Positions 33,809 to 44,919 of a DNA stretch of 64,000 nt are shown here, in pieces. Source of the DNA: Bursaphelenchus xylophilus (lineage: Eukaryota; Nematoda; Chromadorea; Rhabditida; Aphelenchoididae); assembly GCA_904066235.2 (NCBI GenBank), contig CAJFCV020000006.1, forward strand, positions 5,704,001 through 5,768,000. Reading direction: 5' to 3'. The notes under the pieces were generated by a model. It saw only the letters and a program-made list of their open reading frames with translations, did no database searches and was not told the origin of the DNA. The position numbers were made by a program, and so were the translations under genes. Positions within the stretch are counted from its first letter, which is position 1; the number at the start of each line of letters is the position of its first letter.

Positions 33809-35175
33809 TTATTCGTCGTCTTCCTCTTCTTCTTCATCATCGACGTCATCCTCGCTTTTCTCACCATCCTCGTCGTCGGAATCCCGCTTCCCGGGTTTGA
33901 GTAGCACCGTTTCCGCCACAGATTCCTCGACCGCCTCCTCTTCCGCCCGCTCTATTCCCAGTTCGAGTTTCCGTCGATTTCTTTCATTCAATCGCCGTTC
34001 CTCCAGCTCTTGACGTGACAATCGATCATCAGGTAGAACATGATCATAATAGGTCTGATTGTTCACATCCCTGACCTTGTTAAAGCCGCCTGTTCGAGCT
34101 TGAGATTGGAGTGTTAGCTGGAATGTTTACGGTAAGCATTTCCTCAAATACAGGGTTAAAGGAAAAGTGGTTGCCCGAGGAGAAAAGTAAGCAAACTAGG
34201 GTCAAAGGAAAAGATCTTTCTTCGGACTTTGTAGTCTATTCGATGGATAATTGTAACAAGATCAAACAATCATCACGATTGAGGAATACTCCGACAAGAG
34301 ACGAATAACTTACTTGTCCGCCCAGCCAGGCCATATAACGATTGGAATCTAGCTGATCTTGTTCGGTCCTATTCAGTCCAACAATTTCAGTAACGATCTG
34401 TCGATGATGATGTAATCCTCCTACCATTTTCTGAAACCATAAAAATTAATCAATTAATACACACACACGTACCTCTCCATTATTTTCATTCGCATCTCTA
34501 ATCGACGAAATTTGATCCATACATTGGAATCTGGGAACGGTGGCCAAACATTTGATCATATCTTTGTATCCCATTTGTAATCCCCCAACTGGCCGACTAA
34601 CATTTTCTCGTATTTTACCGATCGAATCGTTCTTGGCGTTCGGATTTGACTTGGCCAATAGGGGCATCGACCGTTCTGTGGCCTTCCAATCCGTTAGAAT
34701 GTCTCGAGGGACCTTTTTCTCTTCATCATTCTACAGGAGAAGATATTGGCAGGCATTATTAAAATAGAATCAATCACATACATGCTCTCTGACCCACAAA
34801 ACTTGTTCTCGGAATCCTCCAAAAGGTGTTTGTCCTGCTTGACTTGCATAAGCCTTCTTCAAAGGCGGACAGAGATGAAATGGAACGTTGCCATTATGAC
34901 TATTGGTCAACTCTCTGGTACATATAATCTCAGGAACTAAAATTAAAATGCATTATTATCTTCGAAAGCAAAATTAAATCAGCTTAATTTACCGTTTTTT
35001 CTGATATTTCCGAAGCCCCCAGACCCAGTTTGAGAGGCATATTTATTGGATCCGTACTCCCAGGGAATCACATTTGGCAATACAATCTCCCTGGCCTTGT
35101 TCTGTCTCTCTTCCAATCGCTTTATCACCTTAAACATTAACTTTTATTTTATAAACTTACTTTATTGTGGGCCAT
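33809..35175 (-). CDS. calponin-repeat protein with acidic tail, lacking a CH domain
   Basis: Exons 35175-35161, 35128-34993, 34936-34782, 34730-34473, 34430-34314 and 34117-33809 give 329 aa. Calponin-like repeats (CLIK) bind actin filaments; nematodes have several repeat-only proteins such as UNC-87. Two good repeats are visible, GSNKYASQTGSGGFGNIRKN (~33-52) and KKAYASQAGQTPFGGFRE (~77-94), and a weaker third, SQARTGGFNKVRD (~231-243). The middle also holds GLQMGYKDMIKC. No calponin-homology domain precedes them. The C-terminal third is charged: a Glu/Arg-rich helix, then an acidic run of Asp/Glu to the stop. The first coding exon has only 15 nt and the following intron is 32 nt. A poly(A) signal AATAAA is at 33783-33788 (minus). 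A role in the contractile apparatus or actin cytoskeleton is inferred from the family. Confidence 0.85.
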
Positions 35176-36127
35176 GACTGATCCTTGACTCGGCGGAGAC
35201 CCGTTTTAATCTCGTTTCGAGCATCCGTAGATCTCAAAACAAACAAAACAAGAACACTTTAACAAAGGATAAGGTTGGAATGCGTGGTACGTTCGTCTTG
35301 CATTATTTAATGAAGAAGTAAGATTACGGAGAATTACAGTAATCCTTGCATATTGAGTGAGATTCGCAAAATAAAACGTCACGTGGGCTTTTATCAAGCA
35401 TTGGAAACACGTATCACTTGATCGAAGGGCGGGAAGAAAGGTGAGCATGTTGCACTTGACCTGCTGTTAGATTACTTTAAAATAATTGTTTTTGACATGA
35501 AAATGAGCATAAATGAACTTCAGATGATCATCCCTTATGTTTATTGCACTCTAACTGAACCCATAGCTTGCTCTTCACTTTTGCTGACTTTATTTTAAAT
35601 TACTCTGCCAGTTGTTTACGTAAAACTTTATTTTTGTAAACTTCAAAAGGAAAAGGCCTTTTCTCGTTATGAGTAGCCAGATTTTACTCTCCGTTGTCAC
35701 GTTCTTGTCGAACAGATTCACAAAAAACCCGCGGATATAACTAACGTTTCGAATTGAGAGCAAATTTTGCATTTCTGGCCTTGTGTGTTTTTTTGTCTGA
35801 AAAAAATAAAATATTATGAGCGAAACATTAGTGTTGTTCCCGTTCGGCTGGAGCGTGAGGTTAGAGTGCTCGGGGGTTTCGAAGGCAAAAAGGTCACGTA
35901 TTTCTCTCCTCACTTAATTTTAGACCCTCAAATTTACATGGAATTACCTAAAAACTGGTGAAATCTTTGGTTCCTCCGTAGAATTTTTGGTAATTTCGTT
36001 CTTTGACGTCTTTCTAACCTTGAACTAAGATGAGAAACGGAACGAGCGTGTTTATAACGCTTGGGGCCTCGTGTTATCAGTCTTATTCTTCGTTTATGTG
36101 TAAACATCTTCCAAAGATTTTATCGCC
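35176..36127. other. divergent promoter region, calponin-repeat gene and got-1
   Basis: No gene seen. The overlapping frames on both strands around 35590-35960 look like chance. Confidence 0.4.
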
Positions 36128-36137
36128 ATTTTTGTAG
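36128..36137 (+). promoter_or_regulatory. probable trans-splice acceptor of got-1
   Basis: ATTTTTGTAG ends three bases before the ATG at 36141, with no matching donor nearby, as expected for a spliced-leader acceptor. Confidence 0.5.
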
Positions 36138-36140
36138 ATA

Positions 36141-37666
36141 ATGTCATTTTTCTCCGGAATCCCAGTCGCTGAGCCCATTGAGGTGTTCCACAAAAACCGG
36201 CTTTACCAGTTGGAGCAAAATCCTGACAAAGTCAACCTTACAATTGGAGGTAAATGGAAGATTTTTTACATTATCTTTGGGGTTTAGCTTATAGAACCGA
36301 GGAAAATAAACCTTGGGTGCTGCCTGTCGTCCAGCAAGCCGAGAGAGACCTGGCCAAGGACGACACCCTGAACCATGAATATTTACCTGTTCTTGGACTC
36401 CCAGAATTTACCGATGCTGCTGTGAAATTGGTACTTGGAGACGATAATCCAGCCATCAAGGATGGGCGTGCGTTTGGAGTCCAATGTCTTTCTGGAACGG
36501 GATCACTTCGTGCTGGAGCCGAGTTCTTGAAGAGACTTTTGAATCTGGACTCAGTTCTGGTCTCACAGCCAACTTGGGGAAACCATAAATTAATCTTCCA
36601 CAACGCTGGTTTCGGTAGCATTAAAGTTTATAAGTATTGGGATGCTGACAACAAGAGAGTAGATATTGAAGGATTCTTGGCTGATCTGCAAAATGCCCCA
36701 GACAAGTGAGTTCGTTCTTGTTATTTATGGCCTTGTTCAGGACTGTGGTTGTTCTTCATGGATGTGCCCACAATCCAACTGGAATGGACCCCAGCCAAGA
36801 TGAGTGGAAAAAGATCTGTGAGGTTGTCAAGCAGAAGAATCTGTTCACTTTCTTTGACATTGCTTATCAGGGATTTGCCTCGGGAGATCCGGATAAGGAT
36901 GCCTGGGCCATTCGATATTTCGTTGAGCAAGGTCTGGAGATGGTCATCGCCCAATCTTTCGCCAAGAACTTTGGCCTTTATAACGAAAGAGTTGGCAATC
37001 TTGCTATTGTGGTGAATGACAAGTCAACTATTGAGGGAATCAAGTCTCAGATTCAGTTGGTCATCAGGGCCAATTGGTCCAATCCCCCGGCCCATGGAGC
37101 CAGAATTGTGGCCATGGTTTTGAATGATCCCAGCAGAAAACAGCAATGGTTGGACGCCATAAAAGTAATGAGCACTAGAATTCAGAAGATGAGAGAGGTC
37201 CTTCTGAAGTTGCTGATTGATCTCGGAACTCCCGGAAAGTGGGATCATATTGTGAAGCAGATCGGGATGTTCAGTTACACTGGTCTGAATAGTGAGTTTG
37301 TAATTTGTGGTATATTATGTAAAAGTTGGGGGCTTGGGGAGGTCGTCCGTGGGAGTGGATACCCCCAACTGCTGACTTCACGAAAGTCTCAGAGATACGT
37401 TTCCAGTCACAGTATTTTTTTGTCTTCTTTTTTTGGGAAGGGATCATAAATAAGACAGAAATCAAAGCCGTTTTATATATACTCTTTCAAACTCCGTGTA
37501 AAATACAAAAAATTCAGAAGAACAAGTGGATCGTCTGATCGCTGTCCACAAGGTGTTCCTTCTCAACGATGGTCGGATCAACATCTGTGGATTGAATACC
37601 AAAAACGTCGAGAAAGTTGCCAAAGCCATAGATGAGACCGTCAGAAACATCCCAAGCCGTCTCTGA
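36141..37666 (+). CDS. got-1: cytosolic aspartate aminotransferase (GOT1)
   Basis: A PLP-dependent transaminase: L-aspartate + 2-oxoglutarate to oxaloacetate + L-glutamate, part of the malate-aspartate shuttle. Exons 36141-36249, 36288-36705, 36741-37291 and 37518-37666 give 408 aa, the usual size (~412). Seen motifs: IGAYRTEENKPWVLPVV, LSGTGSLRAGAEF, QPTWGNHKLIF, HGCAHNPTGMDP, FDIAYQGFASG, and the PLP-lysine block AQSFAKNFGLYNERVGNL, with RANWSNPPAHGARIV and MFSYTGLN near the C-terminus. No N-terminal targeting peptide, so cytosolic rather than mitochondrial. Introns 1 and 2 are 38 and 35 nt. AATAAA at 37712-37717. No missing catalytic residue was noted. Confidence 0.95.
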
Positions 37667-37944
37667 ACGGCGCTTAATTGGTCATTTTAGAGATGTTGTG
37701 ATAACATAGAGAATAAAATAAGTAATCTTGCATGTATTTATTCATAGATTATATCAAACGGGTATGAACGCAGTGAATGTCAGTGCTAACAAATGGACTA
37801 GATACAACTAATTAACAAGCTAAAAATGCATGAAAAGGTGGGAAGATTAAAGCTGAGATTACTGAAGCAAAGGCACGTTTCCTTGTAGATGGTATGTTAT
37901 CCATTGAGAATGTGTTAGATGATAAAAGTAATGTTTTCCTTGAG

Positions 37945-40900
37945 TTATTCTTCGAATTTGAGGGCGGCGAACTTCTCCTCGAATTTTTTGAGCAATCGGA
38001 TTTCCCCCGTTTTCAAGATGAATATAAATTTGTCTAGGATATCGTCTCCCTCAGGCTGTTTTACATCACGATAAGCTTGACGAAGTAATTGGAGTCTTTG
38101 GACGATGAACTTCTGCGCTTTTATCTTCTGTGGGACCTCGTCGATGCATTCCAAATCATCGGAAACAAAGATCTTACAGAACAAAAACAGGGGAGTCTCA
38201 GCCAGATCCTTCTCATCAGCTGTCTTATCATCCAAAAGGAAGTGATAAACTCCCCGATCAGGGGTAACCCCGTGGAGCTGGAGGAATTCTTCTTCATCGG
38301 AACAGTCCCGACTTAATGGGAAGCCTAAATTACGGTGACTAATACAATCGTATCCAAAGAATATGATTCTTTTAATAACTCACCAAGTTTCATTTCAAAA
38401 ACATCATGAGGATTTCCAAGTTGAGGTACAAATCCATTATGTATCAAGAAGTCACCGTTGGATCGGTTTCCATAATGTAAAAAAATCTCTTCACCAGCCT
38501 TGATTGGTTTCTTTACCTGCAGTTGGACCATACGAGACGAGGCATCATATACCATACTGGCGTTGTTGGTCTCAAAACTTTTGTAATTGGCGAAGTCAAT
38601 CAACGGAACCAATGTTGGAATCTGAGGACAACAACAATAAGTAAAAATCATGTTATTTCTTACCGGACTTGGTCTTTCTGGATCATAACCAACAGTCGGG
38701 ACATTGTTCAAACGAGTTGAAACTGTGGAAACACACCATCTGTAGAAGTCAAAGGTGAATTTGTTTGAATTTAGAGGACTTTTTCGGAAATTGTATGTGG
38801 ATTTGAACCCAACATTCTAAACTCAAAAAGATAAAATCCAAATAAACTTGATCTTATACGCAATATTGTTGATGAACTTACATCCAAAAACAAAGCATCC
38901 TTCACTACCCGAAGACAGAAGTACACATAATGTCTGGATATGGCCCTAAACATGAGCAACGTCGCTTCAAAAACAGATGACGGTCGAAGCTTCTTCAATT
39001 CTTCGACAGTGAAAAAAATTGGTGTTCGGTGAGAAGGTGGAAGAGATTCCAAATAAGGAGTGAACTTCTTGTCCTTCGATAAGACACATTCCGCCACGAT
39101 CATCGCCAACGTCACGTTCGGCATGGAGCTTAACATCGTGTCACAGTCGTGCATCTTTCTGCACAAGAACGGGATTAGAAGATGTCAATGTCATAATATC
39201 ACTTAAAACAGCTTTTTTGTAAGGGTCGAGCTAGCTGTGCACATGAAACAGGATGTCACAGTAGAGCCATGAAACACTAACCATGTGTTACCCTAACCGC
39301 GAGTACTAAATTTCAGAAAAAATTTTTTTGATTACTGGCCTACTGTAGGTGTACTGTAGCTTTACCGCATTTCCAGGATCTCAGCCACGAGAGGTTGGAT
39401 TCTCTCCGGACCTTCTCTGTGTTATAGAATGGACAATTCTAAGCAACTTTCGTATTGACACCTTTTCCCTAGGACTTCTGGAAGTATGTGAAAAATTTGC
39501 ATATTTGGCAAAAAATTTATATTTCTTAAATTTTCTAAAAAAATTTGCATATCGGGACGTCCTTTTTATTGCTCTAAATGACGCTCCATGAAGCAACAAT
39601 TCAAACGGTATATAGGTCATCGCAAGGCGTTCTGCCTATGTTGCAAACGAGGCTTCTATAGGTCGGGTCATCACGGATTTTTCTCGGGCTAAAATTTTAT
39701 ATGCGAGATATTGGGACAAAATTTGGTTTTATTATAATCTACGCAAAATTCTAAGACTTTTGGACCACACTTTTATGAGTCTCAGACCGACCGGTCGAAA
39801 GATACGACCGATTCTTGAGACTTTTCCGGTATTTTACAATTTTTACCCGGAAGGTGACGAAATTTCTGGGTTTCTAGGATTCTGATGGTAGTATTCGATG
39901 TAGCACGTACAAAGTTGCCTACGTACATCGATCCCGCATACCGATACGGATGTTCGCGAAAAAAAGGAATTTTTGTCTAAAAATTTTTGCGCAATATCTA
40001 ACAAAACTCCATTTTAATGACTGAAATTCAGCATTCTGATGGCACAATTAAATCCGAACATATAATTTAAACTAGATACGTGCTCCATTCATCACATTAG
40101 CGTTTCGTATTTGAGATATTAAAATTTCTTTGAGGAAAAACCGACAAAAATTTGCATGATTTTTTCTGAACTGAAAATAAATGGAAAATATTTTGATCGA
40201 TTCGGTCTATAGAATAATCTCGAAATGCGGCAACTAAAAAAGGTAATTTTGTCAATTTTTCCTCTTAGAAGGTTACTTGCGGCATGGTGTCAGACTCCAA
40301 AAAAAAATACAGGTGTACCTCAGAATATTCCTAGAAGCGACAACCAACTTTTCAAAAAAACTTGAATAGCTAAAGTATGAAAAGCGACAAACATTGAGTT
40401 ATTCACAGACGCTGAATTAAACGCAATCAAAGAAACCCCGAAATTCCGTCACCTTCCGGGTAAAAATTGTAAAATACCGGAAAAGTCTCAAGAATCGGTC
40501 GTATCTTTCGACCGGTCGGTCTGAGACTCATAAAAGTGTGGTCCAAAAGTCTTAGAATTTTGCGTAGATTATAATAAAACCAAATTTTGTCCCAATATCT
40601 CGCATATAAAATTTTAGCCCGAGAAAAATCCGTGATGACCCGACCTTTAGAAGCCTCGTTTGCAACATAGGCAGAACGCCTCGCGATGACCTATATACCG
40701 TTTGAATTGTTGCTTCATGGAGCGTCATTTAGAGCAATAAAAAGGACGTACCGATATGCAAATTTTTTTAGAAAATTTAAGAAATATAAATTTTTTGCCA
40801 AATATGCAAATTTTTCACATACTTCCAGAAGTCCTAGGGAAAAGGTGTCAATACGAAAGTTGCTTAGAATTGTCCATTCTATAACACAGAGAAGGTCCGG

Positions 40901-41627
40901 AGAGAATCCAACCTCTCGTGGCTGAGATCCTGGAAATGCGGGAAAGCTACAGTACACCTACAGTAGGCCAGTAATCAAAAAAATTTTTTCTGAAATTTAG
41001 TACTCGAGGTTAGGGTAACACATGGTTAGTGTTTCATGGCTCTACTGTGACATCCTGTTTCATGTGCACAAGGCAAATCTGAAAGCTCGAGTCTCTCGGA
41101 AAACTTGTTTTAAGAAGCAGAAAACTTCCTGATCATTAACGTTTTAAATGAACACTTTTGAGAGAAAAAGAATTCCGTACCAAATCTGTTAAACCGCCCG
41201 TCACTTACCGTAACTCCTTCTTCTCCTCTCCATAAGCCAATGATAAAGTCGCCGAATTAGGAACTTCTATGGGAACATCGTCCACTTCGAGATCTTTCTT
41301 GGCAAACAACCCGTATCCGAATTCAGACTCCCTGATTTCCACGGCTTCATGACCAATCCCTCGTTCTTCCAGCCATTTAGGTAAATTTTCTACAGCTTCT
41401 GCTCTATCTAAACAGCAAAGATAATGAAATTTCCAAGAAACCCGACCTTTCCTATCGATATGTTTATGCATGTGAAAGATCTCTTTGTCGTTGACGCCAA
41501 GAGCTTCTCGGATCCTCAAATGTTCTTTGAAGAGCTCGTTGACATTAGCAGAAGGGGCACCACACAAAGTCGTCTGCCAGAGATCAGTTAATGATGTTAT
41601 CCTAGCATCGCTGAGATTGAGGGACAT
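37945..41627 (-). CDS. SETD3: SETD3-like SET-domain methyltransferase
   Basis: SETD3 methylates actin His73 using S-adenosylmethionine; related SET/Rubisco-LSMT proteins modify other substrates. Exons 41627-41447, 41407-41209, 39158-38882, 38816-38664, 38621-38384 and 38324-37945 give 475 aa. The N-terminal block (ESEFGYGLFAKKDLEVDD), the iSET helices (TPIFFTVEELKKL; SRHYVYFC), FYRWCVSTVSTRLN and the core IFLHYGNRSNGDFLIHNGF match human SETD3 in order. A Rubisco-LSMT substrate-binding-like helical domain forms the C-terminus. In the conserved LWDMCNH motif this protein reads LIDFANY, so the SAM-contacting His is Tyr and the Trp is Ile. The 2,050-nt intron 39159-41208 holds a foldback element. 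The short intron 41408-41446 (39 nt) keeps the frame if unspliced, so splicing there is inferred. Activity on actin is uncertain. Confidence 0.88.
39236..41070. mobile_element. 1.8-kb foldback (long inverted repeat) element in the SETD3-like intron
   Basis: The left arm (39236 to ~39880) and right arm (~40430 to 41070) are near-perfect inverted copies about 640 bp long, separated by a ~550-bp loop. Outer ends are TGTGCACATG and CATGTGCACA. Only scattered differences between arms are seen (e.g. TATAGGTCGGG versus AAAGGTCGGG; GGGACG versus GGTACG), implying a recent origin or gene conversion. No transposase frame: the 80-codon frames in each arm are mirror images of each other. I see no clear target-site duplication. 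It sits in the same intron in both flanking exon models and does not interrupt coding sequence. Confidence 0.85.
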
Positions 41628-42300
41628 CCTTTAGGTAGGATAAAGTCGGGAAACGAGGGATCGGCCGCCTCTCCCTTCGAGAATAACGTTTGTGATCATT
41701 CTTTGAGTGAAAAATTGGCCGAAAAATCACATTACTAACGGCAAGCTGCGCCCTACTCCTCTGCATTGTTCTTCCACTTTCACTCGAAGGAATGGTATAA
41801 GTATTAGCAGTTTGGCGCCAATCAAGACTAATCTATGCAATTAAAGTCTTTTATACTAGATACAAATTATATATTAAAAATGTAAAAATCTCGGACGCTA
41901 ATAATATTTTCTATAAATTACAAACCTATATTTTTCGGAATTCCACATTTTTTCACGGCTGTTTTGGTACGTCACGCCACGAAAACGAAGGTTTGGCATA
42001 CTGTGTTCTTAAATTTTTTTATAAAAAAAGAAAAAACTGTAAATTAATATTTTACTTGATAATGTTAGTGCGTTAACATTATCATGTTTATAGTAAAAAC
42101 TATAAACTTGGTTGCTGTATTTTTTCTTGGCATTTGTAACACCTGTCATATTTTTACTGTCTGTTTTCGAGAGTTTAACCGGGGGATTTGGAATCTCAAC
42201 TAACAGGGGAAGCACCAAATGCGACGGCGCGACGCTTTAGCACTTCCTCTGTTTTTTAAATTTTACGAAGTAAAAATACCAGTAAATTTGGTATTTTTTC
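41628..42300. other. intergenic
   Basis: AT-rich; promoter of the SETD3-like gene. No gene or RNA seen. Confidence 0.4.
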
Positions 42301-42303
42301 TGA

Positions 42304-42872
42304 CAAGGAAAGTACTTCTATGGGGTGTGGAGTTACAGGTCGAGATATATATCAAAAAATTCGCAAAACTTTTCTGATTCAGAATATATAAAAATTAGCT
42401 GCCTAATTTTGGTCTGATGACATGTTTTTGTCCTCAGAAGTTTTCTCGCGACACCATGCAAGTGTCTTTTTGACCGTGTTTTTAACAATAAAAAAAATTT
42501 GTGTTGTGCTAAAATAAATTCTGAGGCCTTGACAAGCCTTAAAGTTTCAAATTGGATTACAACTACACCTTAAAAATAGTTCCAATGTAAAAAAACGGGT
42601 TCTGTGGCAAAAGGAATCGAACCCGTCCCCCTCGGATTCCCAATCCAGCACTCTAACCACTCGGCCACACCGCTCTCTTCCGAAGGAAGAGACCGAGCGC
42701 GCTTTTGTTGCCGCAGATTTTTTTCCTCGAGAAAAACGTTTATTGATAAAACTCGCTGGTAGACCAAAATTAGGCAGCTAATTTTTATACATTCTGAATC
42801 AGAAAATTTTTGCGAATTTTTTGACATATATCTCGACCTGTAAATTCACACCCCATAGAAGTACTTTCCTTG
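42304..42872. mobile_element. foldback element 1 with a tRNA-like unit, flanked by TGA/TGA
   Basis: Terminal inverted repeats of about 112 bp (42304-42415 and 42761-42872), ~95% identical by eye, start CAAGGAAAGTACTTCTATGG. TGA lies immediately outside both ends (42301-42303, 42873-42875). The interior carries, on the minus strand, a short hairpin (42672-42692) and then a tRNA-like Pol III unit (42589-42670). No protein frame. Its termini, flanking triplet and hairpin-plus-tRNA layout match the element at 54586-55556. Confidence 0.8.
42589..42670 (-). ncRNA. tRNA-like Pol III unit (anticodon-like GGG) inside foldback element 1
   Basis: On the minus strand there is a perfect A box TGGCCGAGTGG (42667-42657) and a perfect B box GGTTCGATTCC (42623-42613), followed by a seven-T run (42595-42589) that would terminate Pol III. 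The D arm is of the Leu/Ser type. An anticodon-like hairpin GGA-TTGGGAA-TCC would give anticodon GGG, formally proline, on a type-II-like body with an enlarged variable region. No good seven-base-pair acceptor stem can be formed, and the T stem has a mismatch. It is therefore more likely a tRNA-derived RNA or decayed tRNA than a working tRNA. Confidence 0.6.
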
Positions 42873-42875
42873 TGA

Positions 42876-44012
42876 GACATTTGCGAGCCTTCTTGCTCGC
42901 GCTTTGCAGAAACGACAGAGATTTTTAAGTAGAAAGTTGACAAAATAATTATTTCCGGGAATAGGGTTTATACTGAACGTGCTTGTATTGAACGGCTATT
43001 ACTCATAACCTGGCCATGTGTTAAAAACCCTATAATTTTGATCTTGGAGATGTTCGAAGGATCGTACGAGACTTATATATACACTTATACGTACTTTGGT
43101 CTTGTTTGGTTCTCCACGTTTTCTACTAGGCGGGTGTAAAGCTTGAGGTTCTTCCGCTTTATATGGTGTGTACATTAGAGCTAAAATCAGCAGGACTAGC
43201 GGTTCTTTCTCTTTTAGATGTTCTAGAGAAGAATTAGGACTGGACTGGGGGTTTGTACTACCTTAGCCCCGAGAATTGTGTGAACGTGGATTTGTTCTAA
43301 TCAGCTCTAATCAACTCGATTAAATTTAGCCTTTTTCTTAGTTTCTCTTAATAAATTTTGTGTTGTTGATCTGTATAAAGTATATAGTTTACAATGTCAT
43401 ACGCAGTTTAAGTCTGTTCTACACGGAATTTCTATTGCCTTGGCATTTACAGGATTGTAAGCGCTTCTACGAGGTTTAAAGCCTCTATTTTTGTTGTTGC
43501 GAGCAATTCTTTGCTATTGCTGAAAATAATTCATTATTCTTGTTTCTAAAGGTCAAGTACAATATCCGGATCTGCACATGCTGGTGCTCTTTGGGACTGT
43601 TTATTGTTTTCATGTCTGATGAAGTATTTTGGGTTGTTTTTGTATAAGTACTTATAATGCACTTTCCCCGAGACTTCCGTTTGTTCTAGTGTCAGAGTTG
43701 GTGTACTTTTACATGGCCAATATCTCTTGTGTAATCTCCCGTGTAATGTTTCAATATGTAAAAGTTGCAGCCCTTTCCTCACCCTTTGCGGAGAGTAAGA
43801 GTGCAAAAACCATTGAATGTTCAGGTTCGCTGACATTTGACTGCTCATATCTTTGAACATCTTTTGCACTTTTAGGCTGGATTACGGTAACATTCTTGGT
43901 GACATCAGCCAGAATACTCAAGTGGGTGCACAAAGCTACTTTGCCAGCGGATCTTTGCGTGCGCCAAACATCGTGTCTCAAAACAAAAGCGGAGGATTCA
44001 TCCAAGCGCATT
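42876..44012. other. intergenic upstream of the Sep15 gene
   Basis: No supported gene; overlapping frames on both strands at 43546-44080 are incidental or run into the Sep15 first exon. Confidence 0.4.
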
Positions 44013-44919
44013 ATGCAGGTTTTCTACACAGTTTTGATTACGGTAAGTGGCATTTCTTGATCTTTAATTTTTTTAGGTAGCCGTTGCTGTAAATGGGCAG
44101 TTGTTTGAAGAAGAGGATCTGTCTCCCGAGGAATGTAAAGAAGCGGGATTTAATCCGGCCACATTGAAATGCGGCACATGCAAATTGTTACCTCAATATA
44201 ATCTGGATTTAATTGTCAGTGATTGCGAGAAATGTTGTCTCAAAGAGAGCGACAAAGGTCATGAAGTGAGTAGAAGCCATGCTTTTTGATAACTTTAATG
44301 GTTTTAGAAATATCCACTTGCTCAAATTGAAATCTGCGAATGTAATTTGCAACGATTCCCTCAGGTGAACGGTAAGTAGAGATTGAGGTGCCAAAAGTAC
44401 AGATTTACAAGCGAACATGACGTTTGGGATTAAATAATCTAAAGATTGGCTGGATCGTGATATAAACCGATTTTAGGCACCAGCTTTTTCAAACATGTGT
44501 GATGTTTTCTAAAAATTTGACTGATGAAATTCGATAAGATATGTTAAAATATCAATAACATATAAACGCGCAGAGACATTGTTGGGGTTGGGGTTTTTGT
44601 CTCGGTCTGCGTTTTCGTCTAAACGCCCTTTTATGCCGTCGAACCTCTTTTTTTGAAAGAATATTTCCGTGAATTATGGATTAGATTTTCTGACGGAGAT
44701 TATTATACTTTGACGGAAGTCTGAACCGCCATTTTTGCAGCCTTCGTTAAGACCGAGTTAAGTCAACAATGGGGAAACAAACTAAGAATTCGGCATGTTC
44801 GAGGAACCCTGCCCACCACCGTCCTTAAAGACAGTGAAGGGCAGCCTCAGAAGACGTTGAATATCGAAAAATGGGATACTGACACCATCACAGACTTCCT
44901 CAACGACTGGTTGGAATAG
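44013..44919 (+). CDS. SELENOF: Sep15/SELENOF orthologue, cysteine form
   Basis: An ER thioredoxin-like protein that binds UGGT in glycoprotein folding quality control. Exons 44013-44042, 44077-44265, 44308-44371 and 44741-44919 give 153 aa. Signal peptide MQVFYTVLITVAVAVNG, then the UGGT-binding cysteine-rich domain (SPEECKEAGFNPATLKCGTC; DCEKCC) and the thioredoxin-like domain with EICECNLQRFPQVNAFVK. Human SELENOF has CGU (Cys-Gly-Sec) where this protein has CEC, so no UGA or SECIS is needed. The C-terminus (LNIEKWDTDTITDFLNDWLE) lines up with the human end. Intron 1 is 34 nt. AATAAA at 45083-45088. Confidence 0.93.

Noticed and set aside
39349..40957. Mirrored ~80-codon frames in the SETD3 intron
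   Set aside because: They are the two strands of the inverted-repeat arms of the foldback element, not genes or a transposase.
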